Below, piece after piece: positions 24,246-31,947 of a stretch of DNA of 42,823 bases. The notes below the pieces were generated by a model. The model made no database searches. It was not told the origin of the DNA and was given only the letters and a program-made list of their open reading frames with translations. The stretch is taken from positions 1 through 42,823 of the forward strand of contig JAEURZ010000024.1 of the NCBI GenBank assembly GCA_016788905.1. The letters run 5' to 3'. The translations under genes and the position numbers were made by a program. Origin of the DNA: Elusimicrobiota bacterium (GTDB lineage Bacteria > Elusimicrobiota > Elusimicrobia > FEN-1173). Position 1 is the first letter of the stretch. The number at the start of each line of letters is the position of its first letter.

Positions 24246-25217
24246 TTAAAATCCTACGTAAACGCCGACGCCCAAGTAACGAATTTTTAGGTCAAAAAAT
24301 TGACCGTAGGGGGAATAGCCGTCGTAAAATTCCAGCAAGAGGCGCAAATGACGGTCTCGCATGGCGGGTTTTCCCATCTCAAGACCGGCTTTTGCGCTGA
24401 CATCAAATCCGTCCGGATGCTGTTTTTTCCACATCAGATCGAGACCCGCCACTGGTCGGAAGAAGGCGGGGGAGGCGCCTCCGCGCAATTCGGCGCCCGA
24501 ATGAATGTTCCATCTTTTTAAATAGGTGGGATCCCGGGACACCAGATACTCCGCACTTCCGTAAATTCGGTAGAGAGGGGTTTCCAAGGCCAAGACATTT
24601 TCCAACGCCTCGTAACTATAATTCAATCGTGGGATGGGATTGTGGAGGAGGAGTTCGTCACCCAAATGAGAACTTTGGTGGTAATATTGGAGACGTCCCG
24701 TCAAACGGCTCCATCGGTGGGTGGCCGCGACCCCAAAGGTGAAATCGGTGTTCAGGAGATCTTTTGAGGGGGTGCTCCAATCGAATTGGGAAAACACGCC
24801 GGCCAGAAAGCTCAATTGGGATTGGAAAGATTGTCCATCCCACCGGACCAAGCCCAAACTTTCTCCAAAACCAACGGACCAGGCGGTGTACGAATCGGTG
24901 GGGGTCTTCACACTGAGCATGCTCATAAAAAACTGTCGTTCTTTGGGGTCGGCCAGCAGAGGGCGGAAAACGTCGTTTGAGGGGAAAAAACGTAAACCAC
25001 CAGCCACTTTTGGAGGTTCCACGTCTGCCACAATGTCCGCCTGGATGGGTTGGCCGAGCGCTATGATCAGCATGAGGAGGGCGCCGAACAAGAAATTTCG
25101 GTTGCCCTGAGTGGGGAGACTTCGGTCGCGACGGGCCAAAACAAGAAACCCTTCCCCCCTCTGTCGTCGGAGATGGTCTGGGGAGATGAATGAGAGCCAA
25201 TTTTTCGTTGATAACAT
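24246..25217 (-). CDS. DUF1207-type outer-membrane protein
   Basis: A predicted outer-membrane protein of the DUF1207 family, 323 residues from the ATG at 25217. A hydrophobic signal (FLFGALLMLIIALGQPIQA) begins about 42 residues in, so the real start could lie further downstream, near residue 25-30. The C-terminal FYDGYSPYGQF and the final GVGVYVGF with a terminal Phe are typical of beta-barrels in this family. The ATG at 25217 is preceded by a purine-rich GGAGGAAGAAGAG; an extended TTG start at 25274 is less likely. One of three copies of the proposed ECF2 promoter lies upstream. Confidence 0.78.
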   Translation of the reverse strand: MLSTKNWLSFISPDHLRRQRGEGFLVLARRDRSLPTQGNRNFLFGALLMLIIALGQPIQADIVADVEPPKVAGGLRFFPSNDVFRPLLADPKERQFFMSMLSVKTPTDSYTAWSVGFGESLGLVRWDGQSFQSQLSFLAGVFSQFDWSTPSKDLLNTDFTFGVAATHRWSRLTGRLQYYHQSSHLGDELLLHNPIPRLNYSYEALENVLALETPLYRIYGSAEYLVSRDPTYLKRWNIHSGAELRGGASPAFFRPVAGLDLMWKKQHPDGFDVSAKAGLEMGKPAMRDRHLRLLLEFYDGYSPYGQFFDLKIRYLGVGVYVGF

Positions 25218-25301
25218 CTCTTCTTCCTCCCCCGCTCCCTCTCGCGTGAAAGGGAACCCCTTCCGTCGGCTCAAGAGTTATGTTTCAAAAAAGACGTCAT
25301 T

Positions 25302-25331
25302 GGTAAGACGCGAAAATCGGAAAAAGGTTAC
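25302..25331 (-). promoter_or_regulatory. Proposed ECF2 promoter before the DUF1207 gene
   Basis: On the minus strand GTAACC begins at 25331 and CGTCTTACC follows at 25310-25302, a 16-base gap after GTAAC. It matches the two other sites (25381 and 28879) in both blocks. It points toward the DUF1207 gene. Confidence 0.55.
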
Positions 25332-25380
25332 AAAGATCCGGAACGGTGACGGAGGGCCCTCTTTCTGGTGTTCATCAGGA

Positions 25381-25408
25381 GTAACCCTTTCGTCATGGTC
25401 TGTGTCTC
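25381..25408 (+). promoter_or_regulatory. Proposed ECF2 promoter before sodB
   Basis: GTAACCCTTT at 25381-25390 and TGTCTCA at 25403-25409, 17 bases after GTAAC, share the form of the other two sites. It lies about 40-65 bases before the superoxide dismutase start. Confidence 0.55.
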
Positions 25409-25446
25409 ACTAGAGTCCGCATCCATGAAGTCCAAAGGAGAAACCT

Positions 25447-26100
25447 ATGAATGACACAAGTTCCAACCCGTATGCCACGTACAAAGTAAGACAAGATCTA
25501 AAGCCCAAGGATCTTGATGGCTTATCGGAGAAAGGGATCGATCAGCATTGGAAATTGTATGAAGGGTATGTGACGAACACCAATCTGCTCAATAAGTTGG
25601 TCTGGGATACGGCGGAGGCTGGCAAAGAATTGAACAATGCCGAGCACTCTGAGATCCAACGAAGGTTTGGCTTTGAATATAATGGCATGGTTCTGCATGA
25701 ATATTATTTCGGTGCGTTAAAGAAAGGGAGTGAATTGGCCCCCACTTCTCCGTTGATGACAAAACTGTCTGAGGATTTTAAAGGGTTTGAACGTTGGAAA
25801 AAACAGTTCATTCAGATCGGGAAATTTCGTGGCGTTGGATGGGTCGTCTTGAGCTATGATCCGTTGTTGAAACGATTAAATAACTTTTGGATCTCCGATC
25901 ATGAAGTGGGAAACGTGGCGGGGTTTGTGCCCATCCTTGTTATGGATGTGTGGGAACACGCCTACATCCTTGATTTTGGGGCCTTAGCGGCCGCCGGAGT
26001 TGGTCGGTCCGCCTACATTGAGGCTTATTTCAAAAACGTGAATTGGTCCGTGATCGAAGAAAGAATGACCAATGCCCTGACCCTTAAATCCAACCGATAA
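25447..26100 (+). CDS. sodB: Fe/Mn superoxide dismutase
   Basis: Converts superoxide to oxygen and hydrogen peroxide. The four metal ligands are His34 (IDQHWKLYEG), His84 (MVLHEYYFGA), Asp167 and His171 (VMDVWEHAYI). At 217 residues it has the usual two-domain length; metal choice (Fe, Mn or cambialistic) cannot be decided by reading. The start has GGAG eight bases upstream. The proposed ECF2 promoter ahead of it links oxidative defence to the sigma locus downstream. An 8-base dyad over its stop codon may help end transcription before the convergent regulator gene. Confidence 0.95.
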   Translation: MNDTSSNPYATYKVRQDLKPKDLDGLSEKGIDQHWKLYEGYVTNTNLLNKLVWDTAEAGKELNNAEHSEIQRRFGFEYNGMVLHEYYFGALKKGSELAPTSPLMTKLSEDFKGFERWKKQFIQIGKFRGVGWVVLSYDPLLKRLNNFWISDHEVGNVAGFVPILVMDVWEHAYILDFGALAAAGVGRSAYIEAYFKNVNWSVIEERMTNALTLKSNR

Positions 26101-26105
26101 GGGTC
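26079..26105. terminator. Dyad over the sodB stop, possible weak terminator
   Basis: GACCCTTA (26079-26086) and TAAGGGTC (26098-26105) are perfect complements with an 11-base loop, lying across the stop between convergent genes. There is no clear T-run after it. Confidence 0.3.
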
Positions 26106-26131
26106 TGGATTTCTCGGTTTGACGCTTTGGG

Positions 26132-26842
26132 TCAGAAAAGTTTAATAATAATCAATTCGCCGTTTGGTTCGTTATCTTCTCCGGGTAAGATGGTGCGGGT
26201 ATAGGTGATGGGGGCCGAACCGTTGGTTTTGGTTTTAAAGGAACCAGTTCCTTCCGATCCAGCGGGGGGGATGGGTTTCCCCTTTTCCTCTAACAGGTAA
26301 TCGGACAAGGGTTTGCCGAAAAGAGCGTCGGGGGTCCAGCCGGTCAATGTTTCGGCTGCCTTATTTATGAAAATGATCCGGTTCAGTCGGTCCGTGGCCA
26401 TGAGGGCGCCCGGCAAACTATGGAGAACGCGGGCGTGCCAACCGTCCATCTCGCTGACCACGCTTTCCATCATGTGGCGATGAATGGCCAACTCAAGGAC
26501 GGCTTGAAGGGATCTTGGTTCAAAGGGTTTTAAAATGTAGCCATAGGGCATTGTGGCTTTGGCTCGGTCCAGGGTAGGGGCGTCCGCAAAAGCGGTCAAA
26601 TAACTTACGGGTATGTTGTATTCGGCGTAGAGGTGTTCCGCCACTTCGATGCCGTCTTGGGGCCCTTGGATCCGAATGTCCATCAAAACGAGGTCCGGTT
26701 TTTGGCTTTTGACGCTCCGGAGGGCTTCTTCGCCGCTGGCGGCGATATCTGTCACCCCATACCCCATTTTTATTAACAGCCGTTTTAGGTCTTCCGCCAC
26801 GATGCGTTCGTCTTCCACGATCAAAATCCGTTTTCCCGTCAT
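26132..26842 (-). CDS. REC-PAS response regulator
   Basis: A 236-residue regulator with a receiver domain (residues 1-125: acidic pair Glu10/Asp11, phosphorylation Asp55 in LVLMDIRIQG, Thr83 in YLTAFAD and Lys105 in YILKPF), followed by a PAS domain (about 132-236). It has no DNA-binding or enzyme output domain, so it probably works by protein contacts or phosphotransfer. It overlaps the kinase gene by ATGA and is the last gene of the ECF2-kinase-regulator unit. Confidence 0.9.
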   Translation of the reverse strand: MTGKRILIVEDERIVAEDLKRLLIKMGYGVTDIAASGEEALRSVKSQKPDLVLMDIRIQGPQDGIEVAEHLYAEYNIPVSYLTAFADAPTLDRAKATMPYGYILKPFEPRSLQAVLELAIHRHMMESVVSEMDGWHARVLHSLPGALMATDRLNRIIFINKAAETLTGWTPDALFGKPLSDYLLEEKGKPIPPAGSEGTGSFKTKTNGSAPITYTRTILPGEDNEPNGELIIIKLF

Positions 26843-28101
26843 TGAATTCCTCCGTCATTGGGTGATCGTCCTGCGGGTTCTCTGAAAGTGAGGGTGAACC
26901 GAGTGCCGGGGTTGGTCTCCACCATTATTTTACCCCGCAATTGCTCCGTTAAAATTTGGACCAAGCGAAGTCCTAGGGATTCGGGAGAGTCAAAATCAAT
27001 GGGATGAGCCAACCCCACGCCTTCGTCCGCCACCGTGAGCTCGTAGCCTTCCCTTGGGAGAACCCGAAATTTCACAAAAATCGTTCCCTGCCGGCCGTCA
27101 GGGTAGGCGTATTTTAGTGCGTTGGAGACCAGCTCTGTAAGAATAAGACCGCACGGGATGGCGATGTCCAGATTGAGAGGCACCTTGTCCACGTCAAGCC
27201 GGAGCTGGATTTTATCCATATGGATGCTGTATGTGCGCAGCAGGTTATCGGTTAGCTTGTCGACGTAATCAGCGAAATCCATGCGCGCCAGGTCCGGTGA
27301 TAGGTAGAGACATTCGTGAATGATCGCCATGGACCGAACGCGGTTCTGACTTTCTAAAAAAATGGAAATGAGAGCTGGGTCTTGTATATTTTCCGACTGG
27401 AGACGGAGGAGACTGGAAATCATCTGCAAGTTGTTTTTGACCCGATGGTGGATTTCTTTCAGCAGGGCTTCTTTTTCGTGCAAAGACGCGGTCAGAGTGT
27501 CTTGTTCCTTTTTGCGACGGGTAATGTCTCGAAGCACCTGGGAGAACCCCAACAGCCCATTGTTTTTGTCCGTTAAAGGGGTTGTCACCATTTCTGCCCA
27601 AAAAAGGGATCCATCTTTTCGCGCTCGCCATCCTTGCTCTTCGTAAAAACCTTGGCGCGTGGCTTCCATAAATGTTCCCTGTAATTTCCCGGTCGTTTGT
27701 TCCTCAGGTGAGGAAAAACGCGAAATAGGATCGCCCAAGACTTCATCCGCTCGGTATCCGAAAATGTGTTCGGCGCCCGCGTTCCACGTGAGGATGCGGC
27801 CAGCCGGATCCACGAGGAGGACGGCGTGGTCTTTGAGGCTATTTACAAGAATGGTGTAACGGTCTTTGCTTTCGTTCAAGGACGTTTCAATGCGGAGGCC
27901 AATGACCGCGGCGCTTCGAAATGACAAATACAATATTGCAATCAGGGAGAGGAGGAGAATCAGCGAAGTGGAAAGCAAAAGAAATCTGTTTCCCAGGAAG
28001 AGGGGCGTCTTGTTGAGGGCGTAGAAAAAAAAGGCTCCGTTTATGAGAATCGATAAAAAAGCCAGTCCGCTGATCCATTGATTCAAGTGCCGTCCGCGCA
28101 T
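26839..28101 (-). CDS. Membrane PAS sensor histidine kinase of the HisKA_2 type
   Basis: A 420-residue kinase from the ATG at 28101, preceded by GGGGGAG; an upstream in-frame start at 28179 is less likely because it runs into the sigma gene. Two transmembrane helices at about 9-28 and 40-60 are separated by a short loop, leaving almost no exterior sensor. A PAS domain (about 80-198) is followed by HisKA_2 with the phospho-acceptor in KEIHHRVKNNLQM (His218/219) and a HATPase domain with TELVSNALKYAYPDG (N box) and DEGVGLA. HisKA_2/HWE kinases drive general stress signalling in some bacteria. It sits between the ECF2 gene and the regulator, with a 50-base gap to the sigma gene. Confidence 0.92.
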   Translation of the reverse strand: MRGRHLNQWISGLAFLSILINGAFFFYALNKTPLFLGNRFLLLSTSLILLLSLIAILYLSFRSAAVIGLRIETSLNESKDRYTILVNSLKDHAVLLVDPAGRILTWNAGAEHIFGYRADEVLGDPISRFSSPEEQTTGKLQGTFMEATRQGFYEEQGWRARKDGSLFWAEMVTTPLTDKNNGLLGFSQVLRDITRRKKEQDTLTASLHEKEALLKEIHHRVKNNLQMISSLLRLQSENIQDPALISIFLESQNRVRSMAIIHECLYLSPDLARMDFADYVDKLTDNLLRTYSIHMDKIQLRLDVDKVPLNLDIAIPCGLILTELVSNALKYAYPDGRQGTIFVKFRVLPREGYELTVADEGVGLAHPIDFDSPESLGLRLVQILTEQLRGKIMVETNPGTRFTLTFREPAGRSPNDGGIQ

Positions 28102-28150
28102 GAAATCTCCCCCTCTGCTACTGAGTGGGACGCGTTTATTCCTCTGAAGG

Positions 28151-28819
28151 TTACTGGGGGGATTCAAGGGAACCCCCAAAGTAAGTCGCCTGGAGATGTT
28201 TACGCGCGCGGTGGAGGTACACTTTCACTGTTCCTAGAGGTTTTTCCAGCTGTTGGGCGACCTCTTTGAGCGGCACGTGTTGGTAATAATGAAGAACGAA
28301 AATGGCGCGAAAATGGGGCGGAAGAGCATCGACGGCGGATCGAAGCTTCTCGGAATCTCTCTGCTGCGCCACGACTTCTTCAATGGGGGGGCCTTTCTCC
28401 GGGAGTTCCCAGCGGTGGGTCCCTTCCTCCGGAACGATGTCTAACGAGATGATGCGTCGTTTTCCGCGCCGTCTGATCTGGTTTCGGACACGGTTTAAAG
28501 CGATGGTGTAAAGCCAGGTGGAAAGCTTTGATTCGCCGCGAAAGCGGTTGAGATGGGCGTGGACGCTCATAAAAACTTCTTGCAGGACATCTTCCGCTTC
28601 CTCCCGCTGACCCAAAATACGACAGGCCATTTCCAAAAGAGGAGGTCGGTATCTTCTGACCAAAACGGCAAAGGCTGCCCCGTCACCAGCGAGGGTGGCC
28701 GTGATAAGTTCCTCATCCAGGGGTGGAACGGCCTCATTAAAATCCAAGTTAATCTCCCGGTGTTGCCACCAGGCTATTGGCCAATTCCCCGGCGCAACAC
28801 TGGTATCTCCTCTCATCAT
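28151..28819 (-). CDS. ECF-family RNA polymerase sigma factor (ECF2)
   Basis: A group 4 sigma factor of up to 222 residues. Region 2 is clear (FAVLVRRYRPPLLEMACRIL, then AEDVLQEVFMSVHAHLNRFRG and STWLYTIALNRVRNQIRRRG) and region 4 (LPPHFRAIFVLHYYQHVPLK, with GTVKVYLHRARKHLQ). The ATG at 28819 has no ribosome site; a TTG at 28747 preceded by GGGAG would remove 24 residues and is an alternative start. No anti-sigma gene is next to it; instead a histidine kinase and a REC-PAS protein follow. It is divergent from the barrel/OmpA cluster. Confidence 0.92.
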   Translation of the reverse strand: MMRGDTSVAPGNWPIAWWQHREINLDFNEAVPPLDEELITATLAGDGAAFAVLVRRYRPPLLEMACRILGQREEAEDVLQEVFMSVHAHLNRFRGESKLSTWLYTIALNRVRNQIRRRGKRRIISLDIVPEEGTHRWELPEKGPPIEEVVAQQRDSEKLRSAVDALPPHFRAIFVLHYYQHVPLKEVAQQLEKPLGTVKVYLHRARKHLQATYFGGSLESPQ

Positions 28820-28878
28820 AACTTAATGGTGTCATCCAGAACACCTGAAGCGTCGCAAATGTTTCATTCGTCCAGGGT

Positions 28879-28909
28879 GTAACCTTTCAAGAGGTTACGA
28901 CGTCTTATC
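28879..28909 (+). promoter_or_regulatory. Proposed ECF2 promoter before the barrel-OmpA cluster, with dyad
   Basis: GTAACC at 28879 and CGTCTTATC at 28901-28909 are separated by 17 bases after GTAAC, the same layout as the sites at 25331 (minus) and 25381. GTAACCT and AGGTTAC also form a perfect 7-base dyad at 28879-28898. It faces the outer-membrane gene at 28967. Confidence 0.6.
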
Positions 28910-28966
28910 AGCCAGGGGTGGGGAAAGACAACGCCCTAATGGATTGAAACTAAAGGAGCACCTGAA

Positions 28967-29455
28967 ATGAATTCAACTTTATTCAGACGTTCGACTTCGC
29001 TGGTTCTTCTCCTGGGGATGGTGGGGGCGGTTTGGGCCGCGGGTCCTCAAGCGGGAAGTGCCGGGGATCTTGGTGTGGGGGTGATCGTAGGCGATCCAAC
29101 GGGTTTTTCAGCTAAGTATTGGTTGTCACGCACACGGGCGGTGGACCTCGCTCTGGCTTGGGATTTGTCCGGGAGCGAAGACCGGTTCGAGATCCACGCG
29201 GACCACCTTTGGCATTTTGACTTAGATCTATCGCGATTGCAGGGGCGAATGCCCCTCTATGTCGGGGTGGGTGGTCGTCTTCTGACCGGTCACGACGCGC
29301 GGTTGGGCGTACGCATTCCTTTTGGGGTCAGTTATATGTTCCCTCGGGTTCCGATCGAGTTGTTCGGAGAAATAACTCCTTTGGTTGACTTTACGCCGGA
29401 TACCGAAACTCGCGTAAATGCTGGGGCGGGCGTACGTTTCTACTTTAAAGGTTGA
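28967..29455 (+). CDS. Small outer-membrane beta-barrel protein
   Basis: This 162-residue protein has a signal peptide (LVLLLGMVGAVWA) and a body of short amphipathic strands, with DPTGFSAKYWLS near the start and a C-terminus GAGVRFYFKG. It resembles the DUF3996-like small barrels. GGAG lies eight bases before the ATG. It is the first gene of the cluster behind a proposed ECF2 promoter. The exact family is uncertain. Confidence 0.7.
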   Translation: MNSTLFRRSTSLVLLLGMVGAVWAAGPQAGSAGDLGVGVIVGDPTGFSAKYWLSRTRAVDLALAWDLSGSEDRFEIHADHLWHFDLDLSRLQGRMPLYVGVGGRLLTGHDARLGVRIPFGVSYMFPRVPIELFGEITPLVDFTPDTETRVNAGAGVRFYFKG

Positions 29456-29467
29456 AAAGGAGGGGCC

Positions 29468-29620
29468 ATGCTCTGGACAGTGTCTGTGGTATTACTGGTT
29501 TTATGGACGCTCGGTTTTGTAAGTTCAACCACGATGGGTGGATACATCCATATTTTGTTGGTGGCGGCGATCCTTTTGGTTCTTGTTCGCCTCATTCAAG
29601 GGCGCCGGATCGTGCAATGA
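29468..29620 (+). CDS. lmo0937-type small membrane protein
   Basis: A 50-residue protein: MLWTVSVVLLVLWTLGFVSS, then TMGGYIHILLVAAILLVLVR and a short basic tail. Two hydrophobic helices around a glycine turn match the lmo0937 family of tiny membrane proteins, often stress-associated and of unknown function. The ribosome site AGGAGG lies just upstream, so the start is sound. It begins 12 bases after the barrel gene stop. Confidence 0.85.
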   Translation: MLWTVSVVLLVLWTLGFVSSTTMGGYIHILLVAAILLVLVRLIQGRRIVQ

Positions 29621-29678
29621 TGAAAGAAAAGCACGTATTGAGTTTATGTTCTAAAAAACAAAAAAAGGGGTTCGTCCT

Positions 29679-31229
29679 ATGAATAAAATGTTGCTTGTCC
29701 TAAGCATGACCATCGTGTTCTTGACGTTTCAACATCAAAGTAACGCCGCGGAGGCCACCACAAAGCCGCTTTACAACGTCACGGTTGTACAAACACCCGC
29801 TCAAGCCATTAATTACCGGAATCTAAAAGGATCCGTGAAAATTGATTTCAAAGGCACGGTGCTTCTCCCCTCTGCAAAAGGCGAGGCCAAAGTTTGGAAC
29901 AAACGTGGTGAGACGAATATTAAAGCATGGTTTGAGAATTTGACACCGCCCCATCAGTTCGGGACCGAATACTTGACCTATGTCTTATGGGCGATTTCAC
30001 CGGATGGCAGGGCGACCAATTTGGGAGAGTTGATTATCGATGACGGAGAAAGTTCCTTGAGGGCGAAATCCTCGCTTCAAACATTGAGTCTGCTTGTGAC
30101 AGCCGAACCGTACTTCGCTGTTTCCCAGCCCAGCGATGTCGTCGTTTTGGAAAACGCCATCAAGCCAGACGAGGATGAGAAAATCTCATTAACAGAGGCG
30201 AAATACGAGTTGCTTCCCAGAGGACAATACACGAAAAACAACTCGGCCACGGACCGCCCACCGCAAAGGATGGACAAAGAGACACCTTTCTACGTCTACC
30301 AAGCCCGTAATGCCGTCCAGATTGCCAAAGCGTCCGGGGCCGAAAAGTATGAGGCGGATGGGTTCAAAAACGCCGAGAGACTTCTGACCCTATCGGAAAC
30401 GAAAGACGGCGGAAGAAAACACAGAATTAAGACAGCACGCCAAGCCGTCCAGAGCGCGGAAGACAGTCGTTCCCTTAGCCTCAAACGCCAATCCGCAGAG
30501 GGTTTAGCGACAGAACGGACACAGTCGGCACAGGAAATAATGAGCGCGAACACACAAGCCGCCAAAGCCACCGAGAGTCAGGCCCTAGCGGAAAAGGCTT
30601 TGGCCAAGGCGGAGCAAGCCATAGGGAAATCGGACACGGAACGGGCTGCGGCTATGGCTTTAGCAACGAGTGCCACCGCCTCCTCCACCAAAGCTCAAGC
30701 CGAAGCGGTCTCCGCTCGGGCCGCGGCTGAGGAAGCCAAAGGCCAGGCTGTGGATGCCAACAATCGGGCCGAAAGGGCTGAAGGGGATCAGGCTGTCCTT
30801 CGTGCACAGCTCTTGGAACAGTTAAACTCCGTTCTTCAAACACGAGATTCCGTTCGGGGTCTCATCGTCAATATGTCGGACGCTCTTTTCGAAACGGGAA
30901 GTTCGACGTTGGGGCAGGCCGTTCGAGAAAAATTGGCTAAGGTGGCGGGAATTGTCTCCTCTCATTCTGGTTTAAAATTGAATGTAGAAGGACATACCGA
31001 TAGCGTGGGGAGCCAAGCCTACAACCAGCAATTGTCAGAAAAAAGAGCCGAGTCCGCACGGGCTTATCTCGTCAAACAAGGCGTGGCATCGAATTCCATC
31101 AAATCCCAAGGATTTGGTGAATCCAATCCTATCGAATCCAACAAAACGACTGAAGGACGGCAAAAAAATCGCCGGGTGGAGATCGTTGTCAGCGGTGAAG
31201 CGATTGGGATATTGGCGCAAGCTCGTTAA
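29679..31229 (+). CDS. OmpA-like outer-membrane/peptidoglycan-binding protein
   Basis: A 516-residue exported protein. A signal peptide (LLVLSMTIVFLTFQHQSNA) is followed by a beta-rich region (about 30-160: INYRNLKGSVKIDFKGTVLL and FGTEYLTYVLWAISPDGRA), an alanine/glutamate-rich coiled-coil region (about 210-385), and an OmpA C-terminal domain (about 390-505) with VEGHTDSVGSQAYNQQLSEK and GQKNRRVEIV-type ending (GRQKNRRVEIV). The OmpA domain binds peptidoglycan and the coiled coil could span the periplasm. It closes the cluster and is followed by a strong terminator. Confidence 0.9.
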   Translation: MNKMLLVLSMTIVFLTFQHQSNAAEATTKPLYNVTVVQTPAQAINYRNLKGSVKIDFKGTVLLPSAKGEAKVWNKRGETNIKAWFENLTPPHQFGTEYLTYVLWAISPDGRATNLGELIIDDGESSLRAKSSLQTLSLLVTAEPYFAVSQPSDVVVLENAIKPDEDEKISLTEAKYELLPRGQYTKNNSATDRPPQRMDKETPFYVYQARNAVQIAKASGAEKYEADGFKNAERLLTLSETKDGGRKHRIKTARQAVQSAEDSRSLSLKRQSAEGLATERTQSAQEIMSANTQAAKATESQALAEKALAKAEQAIGKSDTERAAAMALATSATASSTKAQAEAVSARAAAEEAKGQAVDANNRAERAEGDQAVLRAQLLEQLNSVLQTRDSVRGLIVNMSDALFETGSSTLGQAVREKLAKVAGIVSSHSGLKLNVEGHTDSVGSQAYNQQLSEKRAESARAYLVKQGVASNSIKSQGFGESNPIESNKTTEGRQKNRRVEIVVSGEAIGILAQAR

Positions 31230-31261
31230 TATCACCTCAGAACGCATCGTCTCGGATTCAA

Positions 31262-31302
31262 AGCGCCGCACCTGGTGTAGGACTGGGTGCGGCGCTGTTT
31301 TT
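31262..31302 (+). terminator. Rho-independent terminator after the OmpA gene
   Basis: AGCGCCGCAC (31262-31271) pairs perfectly with GTGCGGCGCT (31287-31296) around a 15-base loop, followed by GTTTTT. It ends the proposed ECF2-driven cluster. Confidence 0.9.
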
Positions 31303-31463
31303 AAAAGGAGATCTATGAAGACAGAGTCTTCGATACCGATCGAATTAAAATGGCGCCCCGAGGGGAAACGGGGCATGGGCCTGAAAATAGGTCGATCCCC
31401 ATTTGGTAGAATTGAAGCAGGTAGAACAAAAGGGCCGTTATTTTTTCCTTGGGAGGAATGCTT

Positions 31464-31937
31464 ATGTTCGGTTTTTCACAAGCCGCTCCAAAAGTGGGAG
31501 ACAAAGTACCCGACTTTTCCGCTCCTCTGAGCGACGGGACAACGTTTCATCTTCAGGAATGGCTTTCCAAAGCCCCTCTCGTTCTTTATTTCTATCCCAA
31601 GGACGACACGCCGGGATGCACCACCGAAGCCTGCGGCCTTCGGGACGATATCGCCGCGTTCCGGGGGTTAAAGGCGACTGTGGTTGGGGTCAGTTACGAC
31701 TCCATCAAATCCCATCTAAAGTTTATCGCCAAGTATCAGTTGCCGTTTCCCTTGATCTCGGATCGCGAGAAAACTGTTTCAAAAGCGTTCGGCGTCTCGG
31801 GCCTTTTGTTCCCCAGCCGGGCCACGTTTATTATTGGAAAAGATGGCACCTTGCTTTACGCGAATCTTTCCGTGAATCCGAAAACCCACAGTCAAGAAAT
31901 TCGGGACGTTCTGGCGACGATTCAAGTGAGGCCTTAG
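31464..31937 (+). CDS. bcp: Thioredoxin-dependent peroxiredoxin (Bcp/PrxQ type)
   Basis: Reduces hydrogen and organic peroxides with thiol electrons. The 157-residue protein has the Bcp motif DDTPGCTTEACGLRD with the peroxidatic Cys52 and the resolving Cys57 five residues on, the atypical 2-Cys layout. The ATG at 31464 follows GGGAGGA by six bases; the alternative TTG at 31449 lies in front of that ribosome site. It is a single gene that converges with the lactate dehydrogenase gene. Confidence 0.94.
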   Translation: MFGFSQAAPKVGDKVPDFSAPLSDGTTFHLQEWLSKAPLVLYFYPKDDTPGCTTEACGLRDDIAAFRGLKATVVGVSYDSIKSHLKFIAKYQLPFPLISDREKTVSKAFGVSGLLFPSRATFIIGKDGTLLYANLSVNPKTHSQEIRDVLATIQVRP

Positions 31938-31947
31938 AAGAGGGGGG

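Noticed and set aside
24235-24255. AGGATTT...AAATCCT dyad at the end of the DUF1207 gene
   Set aside because: It is AT-rich, overlaps the stop codon and has no T-run; too weak to call a terminator.
31315-31530. 71-codon ORF with AAGGAG before its ATG between the OmpA terminator and bcp
   Set aside because: The ribosome site is good but the translation looks random and its last third overlaps the bcp start in another frame. It may be a leader or chance; not supported as a gene.
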